From an uncultured Litorivicinus sp. (lineage in GTDB: Bacteria > Pseudomonadota > Gammaproteobacteria > Pseudomonadales > Litorivicinaceae), in NCBI GenBank assembly GCA_902558075.1, contig CACECO010000002.1, positions 62,001 to 126,000 on the forward strand: 64,000 nucleotides of DNA, in the 5' to 3' direction. Shown here in pieces: positions 9,350 to 18,101 of this stretch (within the stretch, counting starts at the first letter, position 1; the number at the start of each line of letters is the position of its first letter). Both the position numbers and the translations under genes were made by a program. Under the pieces are notes generated by a model. That model was not told the DNA's origin. It worked only from the letters and a program-made list of their open reading frames with translations, and searched no databases.

Positions 9350-10961
9350 TTCATTGCGTCTTCTTAAAATTGTTCGTGTTTTATTTTCTGAGCGGATTGA
9401 TGAGCTGCTCCCTCGGCCTAGACGAAAATTATTGAAAGCCATAGCTTGGTGCATCCCCTCAGTTCGCAAAAAGCGAGGTCGTGGTGAGCGCTTGCGCGAT
9501 GCACTTCAATCCCTTGGACCTATATTTGTAAAATTCGGGCAAATGCTATCGACCAGGCGTGATCTGTTACCTCCGGATATCGCAGGACCATTGGCCGAAC
9601 TTCAAGATCGTGTCAAACCGTTTTCAGGTGAAGTCGCCAAATCGATTATAGAATCAGAATTAGGTTGCTCGGTTGATGAGGTCTTCAGTGAGTTTTCATC
9701 AGATGTCATGGCGTCTGCTTCAGTTGCGCAAGTCCATGCCGCTCGCCTCAAGACCGGCGAACCTGTGATTGTAAAAGTGATCAGACCTGGAATCGAGAAA
9801 GTCATCGAAGAAGATCTGAAACTGATGATGACGATTGCCAAGTTTGTTGAGAAAAACTTTGTTGATGGAAAGCGGCTGAAGCTCATGCAGGTTGTATCTG
9901 ACTATCGCATGACCATCTTGGATGAGTTGGATTTAATGCGTGAAGCCGCGAATGCTGCATTAATCCGTCGTAATTTCGCAGATTCAGCGATTTGTTATGT
10001 ACCTGAAATCTATTGGGACTATACACGCCGAAATGTGATGGTCGAAGAGCGGATTTACGGTATACCAATTTCTCGCGTTGACATTTTTAATGAGAAAAAG
10101 GTCAACATGGAGAAGCTGGCCGAGAGTGGAGTTGAAATCTTCTTTACTCAGGTATTTGATCACAGCTTCTTTCACGCAGACATGCACCCGGGAAATGTGT
10201 TTGTTGATATTTCAGATCCCGAAAACCCAGTGTATAAAGCGATCGACTTCGGCATCGTCGGCACGCTTGATCCTGAATCACAAGCCTATCTCGCACAAAA
10301 TTTAATTGCTTTTTTTGATCGAGACTACCGTGCTGTTGCCGAATTACACGTTGAATCAGGCTGGGTACCTAAAAATACCAACATCGGTGAATTCGAAAGT
10401 GCAATCCGCACAGTTTGTGAACCGATCTTTCAAAAGCCGCTCGGTGAAATTAGTTTTGGCGTCCTGCTCATCCAGTTATTCGAAGTCGCACGGCGTTTTC
10501 AAATGGAAGTACAGCCACAATTGGTCTTGCTTCAAAAAACATTGCTCAACATCGAAGGGCTTGGTCGAGAGCTGTATCCAGAACTAGACCTTTGGAATGC
10601 CGGAAAGCCATTCCTTGATCGCTGGGTAAGAGAACGACTTGGTCCGAAAGGTATTGTCGATTACACCAAGCGCAATATCTCCCGTTGGGCAGTTCAGTTC
10701 CCAGCATTAACCAATACGTTACTGTCCGCTCCTGAACGGCTGGAACGGCTAGAACTGATTCAACTTGAGCAAGCAAATGCGTTACAACTTCTTGGTCAAG
10801 AGATGAAAAAGCGGAGACTCACGGGATACATGAGTACAGTTTTTGGCGGAAGTGGTTTAATTGTCGCTGCGGCGGCATTGATTACGGAACATGACTGGCT
10901 TACAGGGCATTGGCCTTTTGCTATAGCCGTGCTATCACTTGTGCTTTTGGTGAGACGCTGA
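9339..10961 (+). CDS. ubiB: Ubiquinone biosynthesis protein kinase-like ATPase UbiB
   Basis: A 540-aa ABC1/ADCK atypical kinase-like protein. The KxGQ motif appears as FVKFGQMLSTRRDLLP, the family signature that occludes the active site. The Lys of VIVKVIRPG and the HADMHPGNV and IDFGIVG loops are the kinase-like ATP-binding elements. Two C-terminal hydrophobic segments anchor it to the inner membrane. It supports ubiquinone synthesis as an ATPase of the Ubi complex. A second ATG three bases later is an equally possible start. The stop overlaps hisI as TGATG. Confidence 0.95.
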   Translation: MMGSSLRLLKIVRVLFSERIDELLPRPRRKLLKAIAWCIPSVRKKRGRGERLRDALQSLGPIFVKFGQMLSTRRDLLPPDIAGPLAELQDRVKPFSGEVAKSIIESELGCSVDEVFSEFSSDVMASASVAQVHAARLKTGEPVIVKVIRPGIEKVIEEDLKLMMTIAKFVEKNFVDGKRLKLMQVVSDYRMTILDELDLMREAANAALIRRNFADSAICYVPEIYWDYTRRNVMVEERIYGIPISRVDIFNEKKVNMEKLAESGVEIFFTQVFDHSFFHADMHPGNVFVDISDPENPVYKAIDFGIVGTLDPESQAYLAQNLIAFFDRDYRAVAELHVESGWVPKNTNIGEFESAIRTVCEPIFQKPLGEISFGVLLIQLFEVARRFQMEVQPQLVLLQKTLLNIEGLGRELYPELDLWNAGKPFLDRWVRERLGPKGIVDYTKRNISRWAVQFPALTNTLLSAPERLERLELIQLEQANALQLLGQEMKKRRLTGYMSTVFGGSGLIVAAAALITEHDWLTGHWPFAIAVLSLVLLVRR

Positions 10962-11380
10962 TGATCGAGATTAAGGATGAGAATACAAGACGGCAATTAC
11001 TCAATGCAGTAAATTTCAACGCTGACGGGCTGGTGTGTGCAGTTGCTCAAGACCACCAATCAAAAGAGGTCTTGATGGTCGCATGGATGGATCGAGAGGC
11101 ACTCAATGAGACGCTACACCAGGGTCAGGTTGTTTACTATTCGCGCTCGCGTGGGAAGCTGTGGCGCAAGGGTGAATCTTCTGGTCAAACACAGCAATTG
11201 ATCGACATTCGGATCGATTGTGACAAAGATTCCGTGCTTTTAGGTATCCTGCAGACCGGTGTCGCCTGTCATACTGGACGTCGATCCTGTTTTTCGTGGT
11301 CACCCGAAGGTGATGGTGAATGGGAGGCTGTTGAACCAGTGGAGGTTAATCCAGAAACTTTGTATGGAGACGACACATGA
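10961..11380 (+). CDS. hisI: Phosphoribosyl-AMP cyclohydrolase
   Basis: The third step of histidine synthesis: it opens the purine ring of PR-AMP. It has 139 aa. The conserved block [10 protein letters not shown] is followed by the zinc-site cysteines in [10 protein letters not shown] and [11 protein letters not shown]. The ATG at 10961 gives translational coupling to ubiB; an upstream in-frame ATG at 10910 lies inside ubiB and lacks family homology. Here hisI and hisE are separate genes, not the fused hisIE of enterobacteria. Confidence 0.95.
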   Translation: MIEIKDENTRRQLLNAVNFNADGLVCAVAQDHQSKEVLMVAWMDREALNETLHQGQVVYYSRSRGKLWRKGESSGQTQQLIDIRIDCDKDSVLLGILQTGVACHTGRRSCFSWSPEGDGEWEAVEPVEVNPETLYGDDT

Positions 11381-11703
11381 CGGTAATCGAGTTTCTGGAA
11401 GACATGCTCGCTGAGCGGCGCTTTGGTGATCCAGAGAAATCATACGTGTCAAAGTTGCATCATAAAGGTCTCGACCACATCTTAAAGAAGGTTGGTGAAG
11501 AGGCGACTGAGGTTGTGATGGCGGCCAAAGATGCGGCGAGATCTGAAAATAACGAAGATGTAATTCACGAAGTAGCCGATCTATGGTTCCACACATTGGT
11601 GTTACTCTCTCACCTAGAAGAGCCACCGAGTGCGGTATTGGCGGTACTAGAACGACGTTTAGGTGTCAGTGGTCTAGTCGAGAAGGCAAATCGAGAGAAT
11701 TAA
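11377..11703 (+). CDS. hisE: Phosphoribosyl-ATP pyrophosphatase
   Basis: The second histidine-pathway step: it removes pyrophosphate from PR-ATP. The protein is 108 aa, all alpha, with the MazG-like acidic motif [14 protein letters not shown] and HEVADLWFH supplying metal ligands. It overlaps hisI by the ATGA quartet, so the two enzymes are made from one message. The rest of the pathway visible in this window is at 25692-28414. Confidence 0.95.
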   Translation: MTVIEFLEDMLAERRFGDPEKSYVSKLHHKGLDHILKKVGEEATEVVMAAKDAARSENNEDVIHEVADLWFHTLVLLSHLEEPPSAVLAVLERRLGVSGLVEKANREN

Positions 11704-11704
11704 G

Positions 11705-12043
11705 ATGACTGATTGCCTATTTTGTAAAATTCGCGATGGTGAAATACCCGCCGATTTCATTTACAGAGATGATGACTGCTTAGCATTTCGGGATGTTAAT
11801 CCGAAAGCCCCGGTTCATTTTTTGGTCATTCCGCGTCGACATATTAAAAATTTATTTGATACGACACCCTCTGATGAAGGCTTGTTAGGACGAATTCAGC
11901 TAAAGATTCCTCAGATTGCAAAGGAACAAGGGCTGGATTCGGGATTCAGAACGGTGTTGAATACGGGACCTGGAGGCCATCAAGAGGTGTATCACATGCA
12001 CTATCATGTTCTCGGGGGCGGCCCGTTTACCGGCTTTAATTAA
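11705..12043 (+). CDS. HIT-family purine nucleoside phosphoramidase (HinT-like)
   Basis: A 112-aa histidine-triad protein. The HxHxHxx motif is seen as YHMHYHVLGG near the C-terminus, with the middle His as nucleophile. The N-terminal CLFCKIRDGEIPADF block is typical of HinT. Family members hydrolyse AMP-lysine-type phosphoramidates in the cytoplasm. It lies 1 bp after hisE in the hisIE-tatABC neighbourhood. Confidence 0.93.
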   Translation: MTDCLFCKIRDGEIPADFIYRDDDCLAFRDVNPKAPVHFLVIPRRHIKNLFDTTPSDEGLLGRIQLKIPQIAKEQGLDSGFRTVLNTGPGGHQEVYHMHYHVLGGGPFTGFN

Positions 12044-12070
12044 CAACACATAAGACAATAGGAGTCCGTT

Positions 12071-12322
12071 ATGGGAGTTGGTGGTATCAGCATTTGGCAG
12101 TTACTGATTATCTTGGCCATCGTGATCATGATCTTTGGTACTAAAAAATTGAAATCACTCGGCACCGACCTTGGGAGTGCAGTGAAGGGGTTCCGCGCAT
12201 CAGTAACCGATAAGTCGGAAGACAAGGATGCAGAAGGCGCAGCGGATACAACAGCCGAAAGTACCGTCCAACAAAACGAATCAGCTGAAACACAACAGAC
12301 CGAACAAAAAGAGAAAGTCTAA
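12071..12322 (+). CDS. tatA: Twin-arginine translocase subunit TatA
   Basis: An 83-aa protein with one N-terminal transmembrane helix ([17 protein letters not shown]), the [10 protein letters not shown] hinge, an amphipathic helix containing GSAVKGF, and a charged, disordered tail. It oligomerises to form the Tat pore for folded proteins. A good ribosome site (ataGGAGtccgttATG) supports the start. It is the first gene of tatABC. Confidence 0.95.
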   Translation: MGVGGISIWQLLIILAIVIMIFGTKKLKSLGTDLGSAVKGFRASVTDKSEDKDAEGAADTTAESTVQQNESAETQQTEQKEKV

Positions 12323-12628
12323 GTGTTCGATATTGGTGCGACAGAGCTGTTGCTTGTTGCAATCATTGGGCTCGTTGTTGTTGGTCCAGAGCGTTTACCT
12401 CGGCTTGCCCGCACACTTGGGTTGTGGGTTAAACGGCTTCGTGGACAAGTTCAATCCATTCAAAAAGATATTAATCGCGAGTTGGAGCTCGAGGACTTAA
12501 AGCGCCAGTTGGAAGAGCGCGGCGGTGGACTGAAAATGGAAGATATTGCTGGGGAGGACCCCCTGGGCCTCAGCCAGACGAGTAATACTACTCAAGCAGA
12601 GAAGAATGAGCGATCCAAGCCTGAATGA
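12323..12628 (+). CDS. tatB: Twin-arginine translocase subunit TatB
   Basis: A 101-aa protein. It starts with a GTG immediately after the tatA stop. The N-terminal helix (IGATELLLVAIIGLVVVGPERLP) has the conserved Glu and the GPERLP hinge typical of TatB, followed by a long amphipathic helix and an acidic tail. With TatC it forms the signal-peptide receptor. It overlaps tatC by 23 bp. Confidence 0.95.
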   Translation: MFDIGATELLLVAIIGLVVVGPERLPRLARTLGLWVKRLRGQVQSIQKDINRELELEDLKRQLEERGGGLKMEDIAGEDPLGLSQTSNTTQAEKNERSKPE

Positions 12629-13574
12629 TCAACCTCTGATCGCCCACCTGATTGAATTACGAGATCGACTTATTCGAATCTTGGTTGTGATTCTTCTCTT
12701 CTTTTTAGGCTTTATCGCATTTGCGAATGATCTTTACGCCTATCTAGCGGATCCGTTGCAATCACTGTTACCGGAAGGCGCTTCGATGATTGCAACACAG
12801 GTTGCATCGCCGTTTCTCGCACCATTCAAACTTGCGTTGTACCTCAGTGTCTATTGTGGAGCCCCAATGATTCTTTACCAACTGTGGGGATTCGTTGCGC
12901 CAGGTCTTTACGATAATGAAAAGAAAATAGCCGGGCCGCTTCTCATTTCTAGCATCTTTTTGTTCTACGCCGGAATGGCATTCGCCTACTTTGTAGTGTT
13001 CCCGCTGGTATTCGGATTCTTCACCACAATCGGGCCGACCGGCGTGACGGTGATGACCGACATCGACGCCTATCTCTCCTTTGTACTGAAGCTGTTCCTT
13101 GCTTTTGGCCTTGCCTTTGAAATCCCTATTGCAACCATGTTGCTCATAAAAGCAGGAATCGCCTCACCCGAATCGCTGAAGGGCAAACGTCCCTATGTAT
13201 TTATTGGTTGCTTTGTCGTTGGTATGTTGGTCACCCCCCCAGACGTGATTAGCCAGACATTACTTGCAGTACCGATGTGGCTACTGTTCGAAGTGGGTTT
13301 AATTGGTTCACGCTTCCTCGGGCAGCCGAAGTCAAAGATTAACGAGGATGTGGCCCATGATCCAGTTGGACCAAGTGAATCACCGGTCGTGGCCGCTATT
13401 ACGAATGAAGCAACCGAAGATGATCCAAAGGATAGCGAAACCGATGAGTTCGATTTGTATGCACCAGTGGAAACCGTTGAGACTGATTCACCAATCATCG
13501 AAGAGCTTGATAAGCCTGAGCCTCGGGACGGAGACGACTCAGACGAAGGACCCCCAAAACCGCCGTCGGCTTAG
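12606..13574 (+). CDS. tatC: Twin-arginine translocase subunit TatC with a long acidic C-terminal tail
   Basis: A polytopic inner-membrane receptor for twin-arginine signal peptides. LIAHLIELRDRL is the conserved N-terminal motif; six hydrophobic segments follow, and FGLAFEIP is also conserved. I chose the ATG at 12606 because it begins directly before the family N-terminus; an upstream start at 12546 lies within tatB. At 322 aa it exceeds the usual ~250 aa. After the last membrane helix (ends around nt 13325), about 80 residues rich in Asp, Glu and Pro extend to the stop, predicted cytoplasmic. It ends 1 bp before the convergent iminopeptidase gene. Confidence 0.95.
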   Translation: MSDPSLNDQPLIAHLIELRDRLIRILVVILLFFLGFIAFANDLYAYLADPLQSLLPEGASMIATQVASPFLAPFKLALYLSVYCGAPMILYQLWGFVAPGLYDNEKKIAGPLLISSIFLFYAGMAFAYFVVFPLVFGFFTTIGPTGVTVMTDIDAYLSFVLKLFLAFGLAFEIPIATMLLIKAGIASPESLKGKRPYVFIGCFVVGMLVTPPDVISQTLLAVPMWLLFEVGLIGSRFLGQPKSKINEDVAHDPVGPSESPVVAAITNEATEDDPKDSETDEFDLYAPVETVETDSPIIEELDKPEPRDGDDSDEGPPKPPSA

Positions 13575-14537
13575 TTATGTGTGACCGTACAATGCAGCCA
13601 TATCCCGCGTCGCCTGACACAGCCCCTCAGCCATTTCAGGACCAAACGCGCAGTGCCCCGCTCGATCAAGAATCCGCAGGTTCAGATTCGGGTAGAGCGC
13701 CTTCAGATCGTGGGCATTTCTGACTGGACAGACGTGATCATTGGCGCCATGTAGTAACCACATCGGAGTCGAGTCGAGTTCATCGTGTTTCGTTTGGAAA
13801 ATGGACTCAGACAGAAAACAACTTTGGCTGAGGTAATGGTGCTCTACCTGGGCGGTGGTGAGTTCACAATGAAGAGATCTTTGACTCGTTTGGGTTGCCC
13901 TTGGGTCGCAAGTTGATAGTCGGTGCTCCCATAAATTCCAGGCTCGCGCTGCTTGCATCCGAGTAAATTCGTCGTTCGCATGCAATAGTCCTTGATAAGC
14001 CTTGAACACCGTTCTAAGCGTTGGATCCTGATCGCCGATGGGTGCAGTAAAGTCCGCCCAGGCAGCTGGGTAAAGTGTTGCCGCTCCACCACCATATAAC
14101 CAATTCAGGTTATCGGGGGTATTCAGAAAAACCCCTCGCAAAATCAAGCCAAGACAATTCTTTGGGCGTTCCATCGCGTATAACAGAGCGAGTGTTGCAC
14201 CCCAAGACCCGCCGAATAAGACGTATCGGGCAACGTCGAAATGGGCAGTAATCAAATCGAGATCTAACAGCAAATGATTGGTGGTGTTTGTCGAAAATAA
14301 GTCTATGGACTCAGAACGCCCGCACCCCCGCTGATCGAAACACAACACATTAAACATTTCGGGACTAAAAAATCGGGGCATCAATGGTGATGTTCCAGAT
14401 CCTGGACCACCATGTAAACAAATGACGGGGAGACCATTGGGATTGCCAAAGCACCCGACCCACAGGCGATGTCGACCGTCAGACGTGGTCAGCATCTTCT
14501 CACGATACGGTTTGAGATCAGGATACAGTCTGTGCAT
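13575..14537 (-). CDS. pip: Prolyl iminopeptidase (alpha/beta hydrolase, S33)
   Basis: An alpha/beta hydrolase of 320 aa that removes N-terminal proline from peptides in the cytoplasm. The start at 14537 gives the family N-terminus MHRLYPDLKPYR. The oxyanion motif HGGPGSGTSP, FDQRGCGRS and the nucleophile elbow GGSWGATLAL are present. The Asp of GANDHVCPV and the final His of RAGHCAF complete the triad. The frame stays open to an ATG at 14696, but that part overlaps typA and lacks homology. It lies 28 bp downstream of typA on the same strand. Confidence 0.93.
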   Translation of the reverse strand: MHRLYPDLKPYREKMLTTSDGRHRLWVGCFGNPNGLPVICLHGGPGSGTSPLMPRFFSPEMFNVLCFDQRGCGRSESIDLFSTNTTNHLLLDLDLITAHFDVARYVLFGGSWGATLALLYAMERPKNCLGLILRGVFLNTPDNLNWLYGGGAATLYPAAWADFTAPIGDQDPTLRTVFKAYQGLLHANDEFTRMQAARAWNLWEHRLSTCDPRATQTSQRSLHCELTTAQVEHHYLSQSCFLSESIFQTKHDELDSTPMWLLHGANDHVCPVRNAHDLKALYPNLNLRILDRAGHCAFGPEMAEGLCQATRDMAALYGHT

Positions 14538-14538
14538 A

Positions 14539-14555
14539 CGCCCCCTTACGGGGCG
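14539..14555 (-). promoter_or_regulatory. Hairpin over the ribosome site of the iminopeptidase gene
   Basis: CGCCCC and GGGGCG form a 6-bp GC-only stem around a 5-base loop. It sits between the typA stop and the iminopeptidase ATG (14535-14537). On the minus strand the A/G-rich ribosome site is within the 3' arm, one base upstream of the start codon. Folding could limit translation or act as a weak attenuator after typA. No T-tract follows, so it is not a standard terminator. Confidence 0.4.
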
Positions 14556-14565
14556 GCATGCACTC

Positions 14566-16389
14566 CTAGCTTGCCGCCTTCGATCGTCCCGCTCGTTTGC
14601 GGTCTGACTCTTTAAGTAGTTTTTTACGAAGTCGAATATGGTTTGGTGTGACTTCAACAAGCTCATCATCATCAATGAATTCGAGTGCAGACTCAAGCGT
14701 CATCCGAATTGGTGGTGTGAGAATGAGGTTCTCATCAGTCCCTGCCGCTCGAATATTTGTGAGTTGCTTGCCTTTGACGGGATTAACTGGAAGGTCGTTG
14801 CCGCGTTTATGAATGCCAAGCAGCATTCCTTCATAAACATCCACTCCAGGACCAATCATGAGGCGACCGCGGTCCTGAAGGTTATACAGTGAGTACGCCG
14901 TTGTCGCACCATCGGTCATCGAAACTAAAACCCCATTAATCCGATTCCCCAAATCGCTCGGCTTGGCGGGTCCGTAATGATCAAACACATGACTCATGAT
15001 GCCAGTTCCTGAAGTCATCGTGAGAAACTGAGACCGGAAGCCAATCAGGCCACGAGCGGCAATAATGTACTCAAGGCGCAGACGACCCTGGAGATCTAGC
15101 ACCATGTTCTTCATTTCGCCCTTACGGAGACCCATCGCCTCCATCACAGCACCTTGGTGCTGGTCTTCGATATCGATTGCAACATATTCATAAGGTTCTT
15201 CTTTAAGGCCATCCACCTCACGCACAATCACCTTGGGTCGAGAGACACCAAGCTCAAATCCTTCGCGTCGCATCGATTCAATTAAGACAGATAGGTGAAG
15301 TTCGCCGCGACCAGAGACCACAAACTTATCTGCCGAATCCCCCTGTTCAACACGGAGCGCAACATTGTGAATTAACTCACGATCTAAACGATCTTTAATG
15401 TTTCTTGAAGTGACGTATTTACCGTCTTTTCCGGCGAACGGACTGTCATTCACCTCAAATGTCATACTCACCGTTGGCTCGTCAACAGTCAGTGGGGTTA
15501 ACCCTTCCGGCAATTCAACTGAGCAAATCGTGTCTGAAATCGATAGCGGATCCAAACCAATGATGCAAACGATGTCACCAGCTGTGGCAGATGGTTGTTC
15601 AATCTGTTCAAGGCCCAAATATCCGAAAATCTGAAGGACCTTTCCGTTGCGAGTACTGCCATCACGGTCAACGACCGTCACCTGTTGATTCCGCTTCAAC
15701 TGACCACGACGGATCCGGCCAACGCCAATGACACCCTGAAATGAATTGTAATCCAGCGCGGAAATTTGAAGCTGAAGCGGTCCGTTAAGATCGACCTCCG
15801 GAGCCGGGCAATGGTCCAGAATGGCCTGGAGAATCGGCTCCATGCTTTCAGTCAGTTGGTCTGGCTCTGGACCGGACAGACCATAAATGGCTGAGCAATA
15901 TACTACCGGGAAATCAAGTTGGTCATCCGTGGCACCGAGCTGATCAAATAGATCAAATACTTTGTCAACGGCACCGTGCGGATCTGCACCGACCCTATCT
16001 ACTTTGTTGACGATAACAATTGGTTTCAGGCCCCGGTTAAAGGCTTTTTGAGTCACGAACCGCGTCTGCGGCATGGGGCCTTCGGCTGCATCAACGACCA
16101 ACAGCACCGCATCGACCATCGACAATACGCGTTCAACCTCACCACCAAAGTCAGCATGACCGGGCGTATCCACGACGTTAATCCGAAAGCCATTCCAAAT
16201 GAGACCAGTATTTTTCGCAAGGATTGTGATCCCACGCTCTTTTTCCTGGTCATTCGAATCCATCACGCGTTCATTTTTAATTTCTTTTCTGTCGAGAGTA
16301 CCAGAAGCGGCAAGTAGCTTATCGACGAGTGTGGTTTTCCCATGGTCAACGTGCGCAATAATCGCCACGTTACGGATCCGTTCAATCAT
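14566..16389 (-). CDS. typA: Ribosome-associated translational GTPase TypA/BipA
   Basis: A 607-aa translational GTPase. The G1 motif [10 protein letters not shown]2 region ERGITI, G3 DTPGH and G4 NKVD are visible in order. EF-G-like domains III and V and the BipA-specific C-terminal domain (ending around [10 protein letters not shown]) follow. It acts on ribosomes and is linked to 50S assembly at low temperature and to stress. The start at 16389 has a strong GGAGGAT site; an in-frame ATG at 16491 has no family homology. It is divergent from glnA. Confidence 0.97.
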   Translation of the reverse strand: MIERIRNVAIIAHVDHGKTTLVDKLLAASGTLDRKEIKNERVMDSNDQEKERGITILAKNTGLIWNGFRINVVDTPGHADFGGEVERVLSMVDAVLLVVDAAEGPMPQTRFVTQKAFNRGLKPIVIVNKVDRVGADPHGAVDKVFDLFDQLGATDDQLDFPVVYCSAIYGLSGPEPDQLTESMEPILQAILDHCPAPEVDLNGPLQLQISALDYNSFQGVIGVGRIRRGQLKRNQQVTVVDRDGSTRNGKVLQIFGYLGLEQIEQPSATAGDIVCIIGLDPLSISDTICSVELPEGLTPLTVDEPTVSMTFEVNDSPFAGKDGKYVTSRNIKDRLDRELIHNVALRVEQGDSADKFVVSGRGELHLSVLIESMRREGFELGVSRPKVIVREVDGLKEEPYEYVAIDIEDQHQGAVMEAMGLRKGEMKNMVLDLQGRLRLEYIIAARGLIGFRSQFLTMTSGTGIMSHVFDHYGPAKPSDLGNRINGVLVSMTDGATTAYSLYNLQDRGRLMIGPGVDVYEGMLLGIHKRGNDLPVNPVKGKQLTNIRAAGTDENLILTPPIRMTLESALEFIDDDELVEVTPNHIRLRKKLLKESDRKRAGRSKAAS

Positions 16390-16463
16390 AAAATCCTCCG
16401 AGCGCGCGCGAGTATAACGGACACTTGATGACAGCTGTGTGTTTTTTTGCGCTCGGCTAGATT

Positions 16464-16478
16464 GCACCATCATTGTGC
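16464..16478 (+). promoter_or_regulatory. NtrC-binding box 1 upstream of glnA
   Basis: GCACCATCATTGTGC matches the NtrC dyad GCACYA-N3-TRGTGC with a single half-site mismatch. It is the most distal of three similar 15-bp boxes, about 110 bp upstream of the sigma-54 element. It probably binds phosphorylated NtrC, encoded three genes downstream. Confidence 0.7.
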
Positions 16479-16495
16479 CATTATATATCACAAAA

Positions 16496-16510
16496 GCACA
16501 ACTTTAGTGC
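16496..16510 (+). promoter_or_regulatory. NtrC-binding box 2 upstream of glnA
   Basis: GCACAACTTTAGTGC keeps both outer GCAC/GTGC half-sites of the NtrC dyad. Its start lies 32 bp from the start of box 1, close to three helical turns, as expected for cooperative enhancer sites on one face of the DNA. Confidence 0.6.
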
Positions 16511-16526
16511 GATATTATGGCGTATT

Positions 16527-16541
16527 GCACCATAATAGTAC
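16527..16541 (+). promoter_or_regulatory. NtrC-binding box 3 upstream of glnA
   Basis: GCACCATAATAGTAC keeps the left half-site GCACCA exactly and a degenerate right half (AGTAC). It starts 31 bp after box 2. It is the weakest of the three and the closest to the promoter. Confidence 0.5.
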
Positions 16542-16575
16542 CTGTATTTGCTTGGAAACCAAGCATTCATCAAAA

Positions 16576-16591
16576 CGGCATAGCGATTGCT
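16576..16591 (+). promoter_or_regulatory. Sigma-54 (RpoN) promoter of glnA
   Basis: CGGCATAGCGATTGCT matches the -24/-12 consensus TGGCAC-N5-TTGCW at both invariant doublets (GG and GC, ten bases apart) and in TTGCT. The expected transcript start is near 16602, about 50 bp before the glnA ATG. With the upstream NtrC boxes it forms a typical nitrogen-regulated promoter. Confidence 0.7.
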
Positions 16592-16654
16592 GTGGATACA
16601 TATGCGTTCAACTTTAACTGGTTGACTTTATGGGTTCGACATACGGAGTAAAAA

Positions 16655-18061
16655 ATGTCTGAAACTACCTTAAAATTAATTGCCGATAACGAAGCGCGTT
16701 GGGTGGACCTTCGCTTTACAGACCCACGTGGAAAAGAGCAACACGTAACTTTTCCAGCCTCGAAAGTAGATAGCGAATTTTTCGCCGAAGGTGCAATGTT
16801 CGATGGTTCCTCGATAGCAGGTTGGAAGGGTATTAACGAATCAGATATGATCTTAATGCCCGATGACGCAACCGCAGTCGTTGACCCGTTCACGGAAGAA
16901 GTAACCGTAAACCTGAGATGCAACATCGTTGAGCCAAGTACTATGCAGGGGTACGAACGCGACCCCCGGTCAGTGGCTCTTCGCGCTGAAGAGTATCTAA
17001 AGTCCACCGGAATCGGTGATGCATCCTTCTTCGGACCAGAACCCGAGTTTTTTGTGTTCGATAACGTGCAGTGGAAGGCCGATATGTCTGGGGCGATGTA
17101 TAAAATTGATGCCGAGGAAGCGGCTTGGGCAAGCAGCGCTGAGTTTGAAGCTGGCAACATGGCACACCGACCAGGTGTCAAAGGCGGTTATTTCCCTGTC
17201 CCTCCAATTGACTCTGCAATGGATTTAAGAACGGCCATGTGCGAAACCTTGGGAGCAATGGGCCTTCAGGTAGAGGTTCACCATCATGAAGTCGCGACCG
17301 CCTGTCAAAATGAGATTGGGGTAAAGTTCAATACCCTCGTGAATAAAGCTGATGAAGTTCAGATACTTAAGTACGTAGTGCATAACGTTGCTCATGCCTA
17401 TGGCAAAACCGCAACGTTTATGCCCAAGCCATTGGTCGGCGATAATGGATCTGGTATGCACTGCCATCAGTCCATCTGGAAAAACGGCGAAAACTTATTT
17501 GCAGGAAATGGTTATGCCGGCCTGTCTGATGAGGCTCTTTATTACATTGGCGGCATTATCAAACACGCGCGAGCCATAAATGCTTTTGCAAACGCATCGA
17601 CAAACTCATACAAACGCTTGGTCCCTGGGTTCGAAGCGCCCGTGATGCTCGCATATTCAGCACGCAACCGTTCAGCATCAATCCGTATTCCATACGTTTC
17701 AAGTGCCAAAGGCCGTCGTATCGAAGTCCGCTTCCCCGACCCAACAGCGAATCCATATCTGGCATTTTCCGCGATGTTAATGGCCGGTCTTGATGGGATA
17801 CAGAACAAGATCGATCCAGGTGAAGCCGCAAGTAAAGATCTATACGACCTTCCAGAAGAAGAGGCCCTCGCTATCCCAACAGTCGCCTCTAGCCTCGAAC
17901 AAGCTTTGGATGCACTTGATGCAGATCGGGCGTTTCTGACAGCTGGCGGTGTTTTTACCGATGATATGATCGATGGATACATGGAGCTGAAGCGCGAAGA
18001 AGTTGAGCGACTGAACATGACTACACATCCGGTTGAATTCGGCATGTACTATAGCGTGTAA
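16655..18061 (+). CDS. glnA: Glutamine synthetase, type I
   Basis: A 468-aa dodecameric GSI that makes glutamine from glutamate, ammonia and ATP. Recognisable blocks are [24 protein letters not shown], the ATP-binding [16 protein letters not shown], and [10 protein letters not shown]. The adenylylation Tyr lies in [11 protein letters not shown], so activity can be tuned by GlnE-type modification. Ribosome site CGGAG precedes the ATG. Expression is likely under NtrC and sigma-54 (16464-16591). ntrB and ntrC follow after a hairpin. Confidence 0.98.
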   Translation: MSETTLKLIADNEARWVDLRFTDPRGKEQHVTFPASKVDSEFFAEGAMFDGSSIAGWKGINESDMILMPDDATAVVDPFTEEVTVNLRCNIVEPSTMQGYERDPRSVALRAEEYLKSTGIGDASFFGPEPEFFVFDNVQWKADMSGAMYKIDAEEAAWASSAEFEAGNMAHRPGVKGGYFPVPPIDSAMDLRTAMCETLGAMGLQVEVHHHEVATACQNEIGVKFNTLVNKADEVQILKYVVHNVAHAYGKTATFMPKPLVGDNGSGMHCHQSIWKNGENLFAGNGYAGLSDEALYYIGGIIKHARAINAFANASTNSYKRLVPGFEAPVMLAYSARNRSASIRIPYVSSAKGRRIEVRFPDPTANPYLAFSAMLMAGLDGIQNKIDPGEAASKDLYDLPEEEALAIPTVASSLEQALDALDADRAFLTAGGVFTDDMIDGYMELKREEVERLNMTTHPVEFGMYYSV

Positions 18062-18065
18062 AGGC

Positions 18066-18093
18066 AATGACGGAGACGCGAGTCTCCGTCATT
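18066..18093 (+). terminator. Perfect hairpin between glnA and ntrB (attenuator or mRNA-end structure)
   Basis: AATGACGGAGAC and its exact complement form a 12-bp stem closed by a GCGA loop, which belongs to the stable GNRA tetraloop class. It begins 4 bp after the glnA stop and ends 8 bp before the ntrB ATG. No run of T follows, so it may be a partial terminator, a processing or stabilising structure for glnA mRNA, or a control on ntrB translation. High glnA and low ntrBC expression is known for the enterobacterial operon. Confidence 0.7.
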
Positions 18094-18101
18094 ACAACAC
18101 C

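Noticed and set aside
16536-16553. Alternative sigma-54 site TAGTAC...TTGC
   Set aside because: The -24 to -12 spacing is one base too long and the GG doublet is missing. The element at 16576-16591 fits much better.
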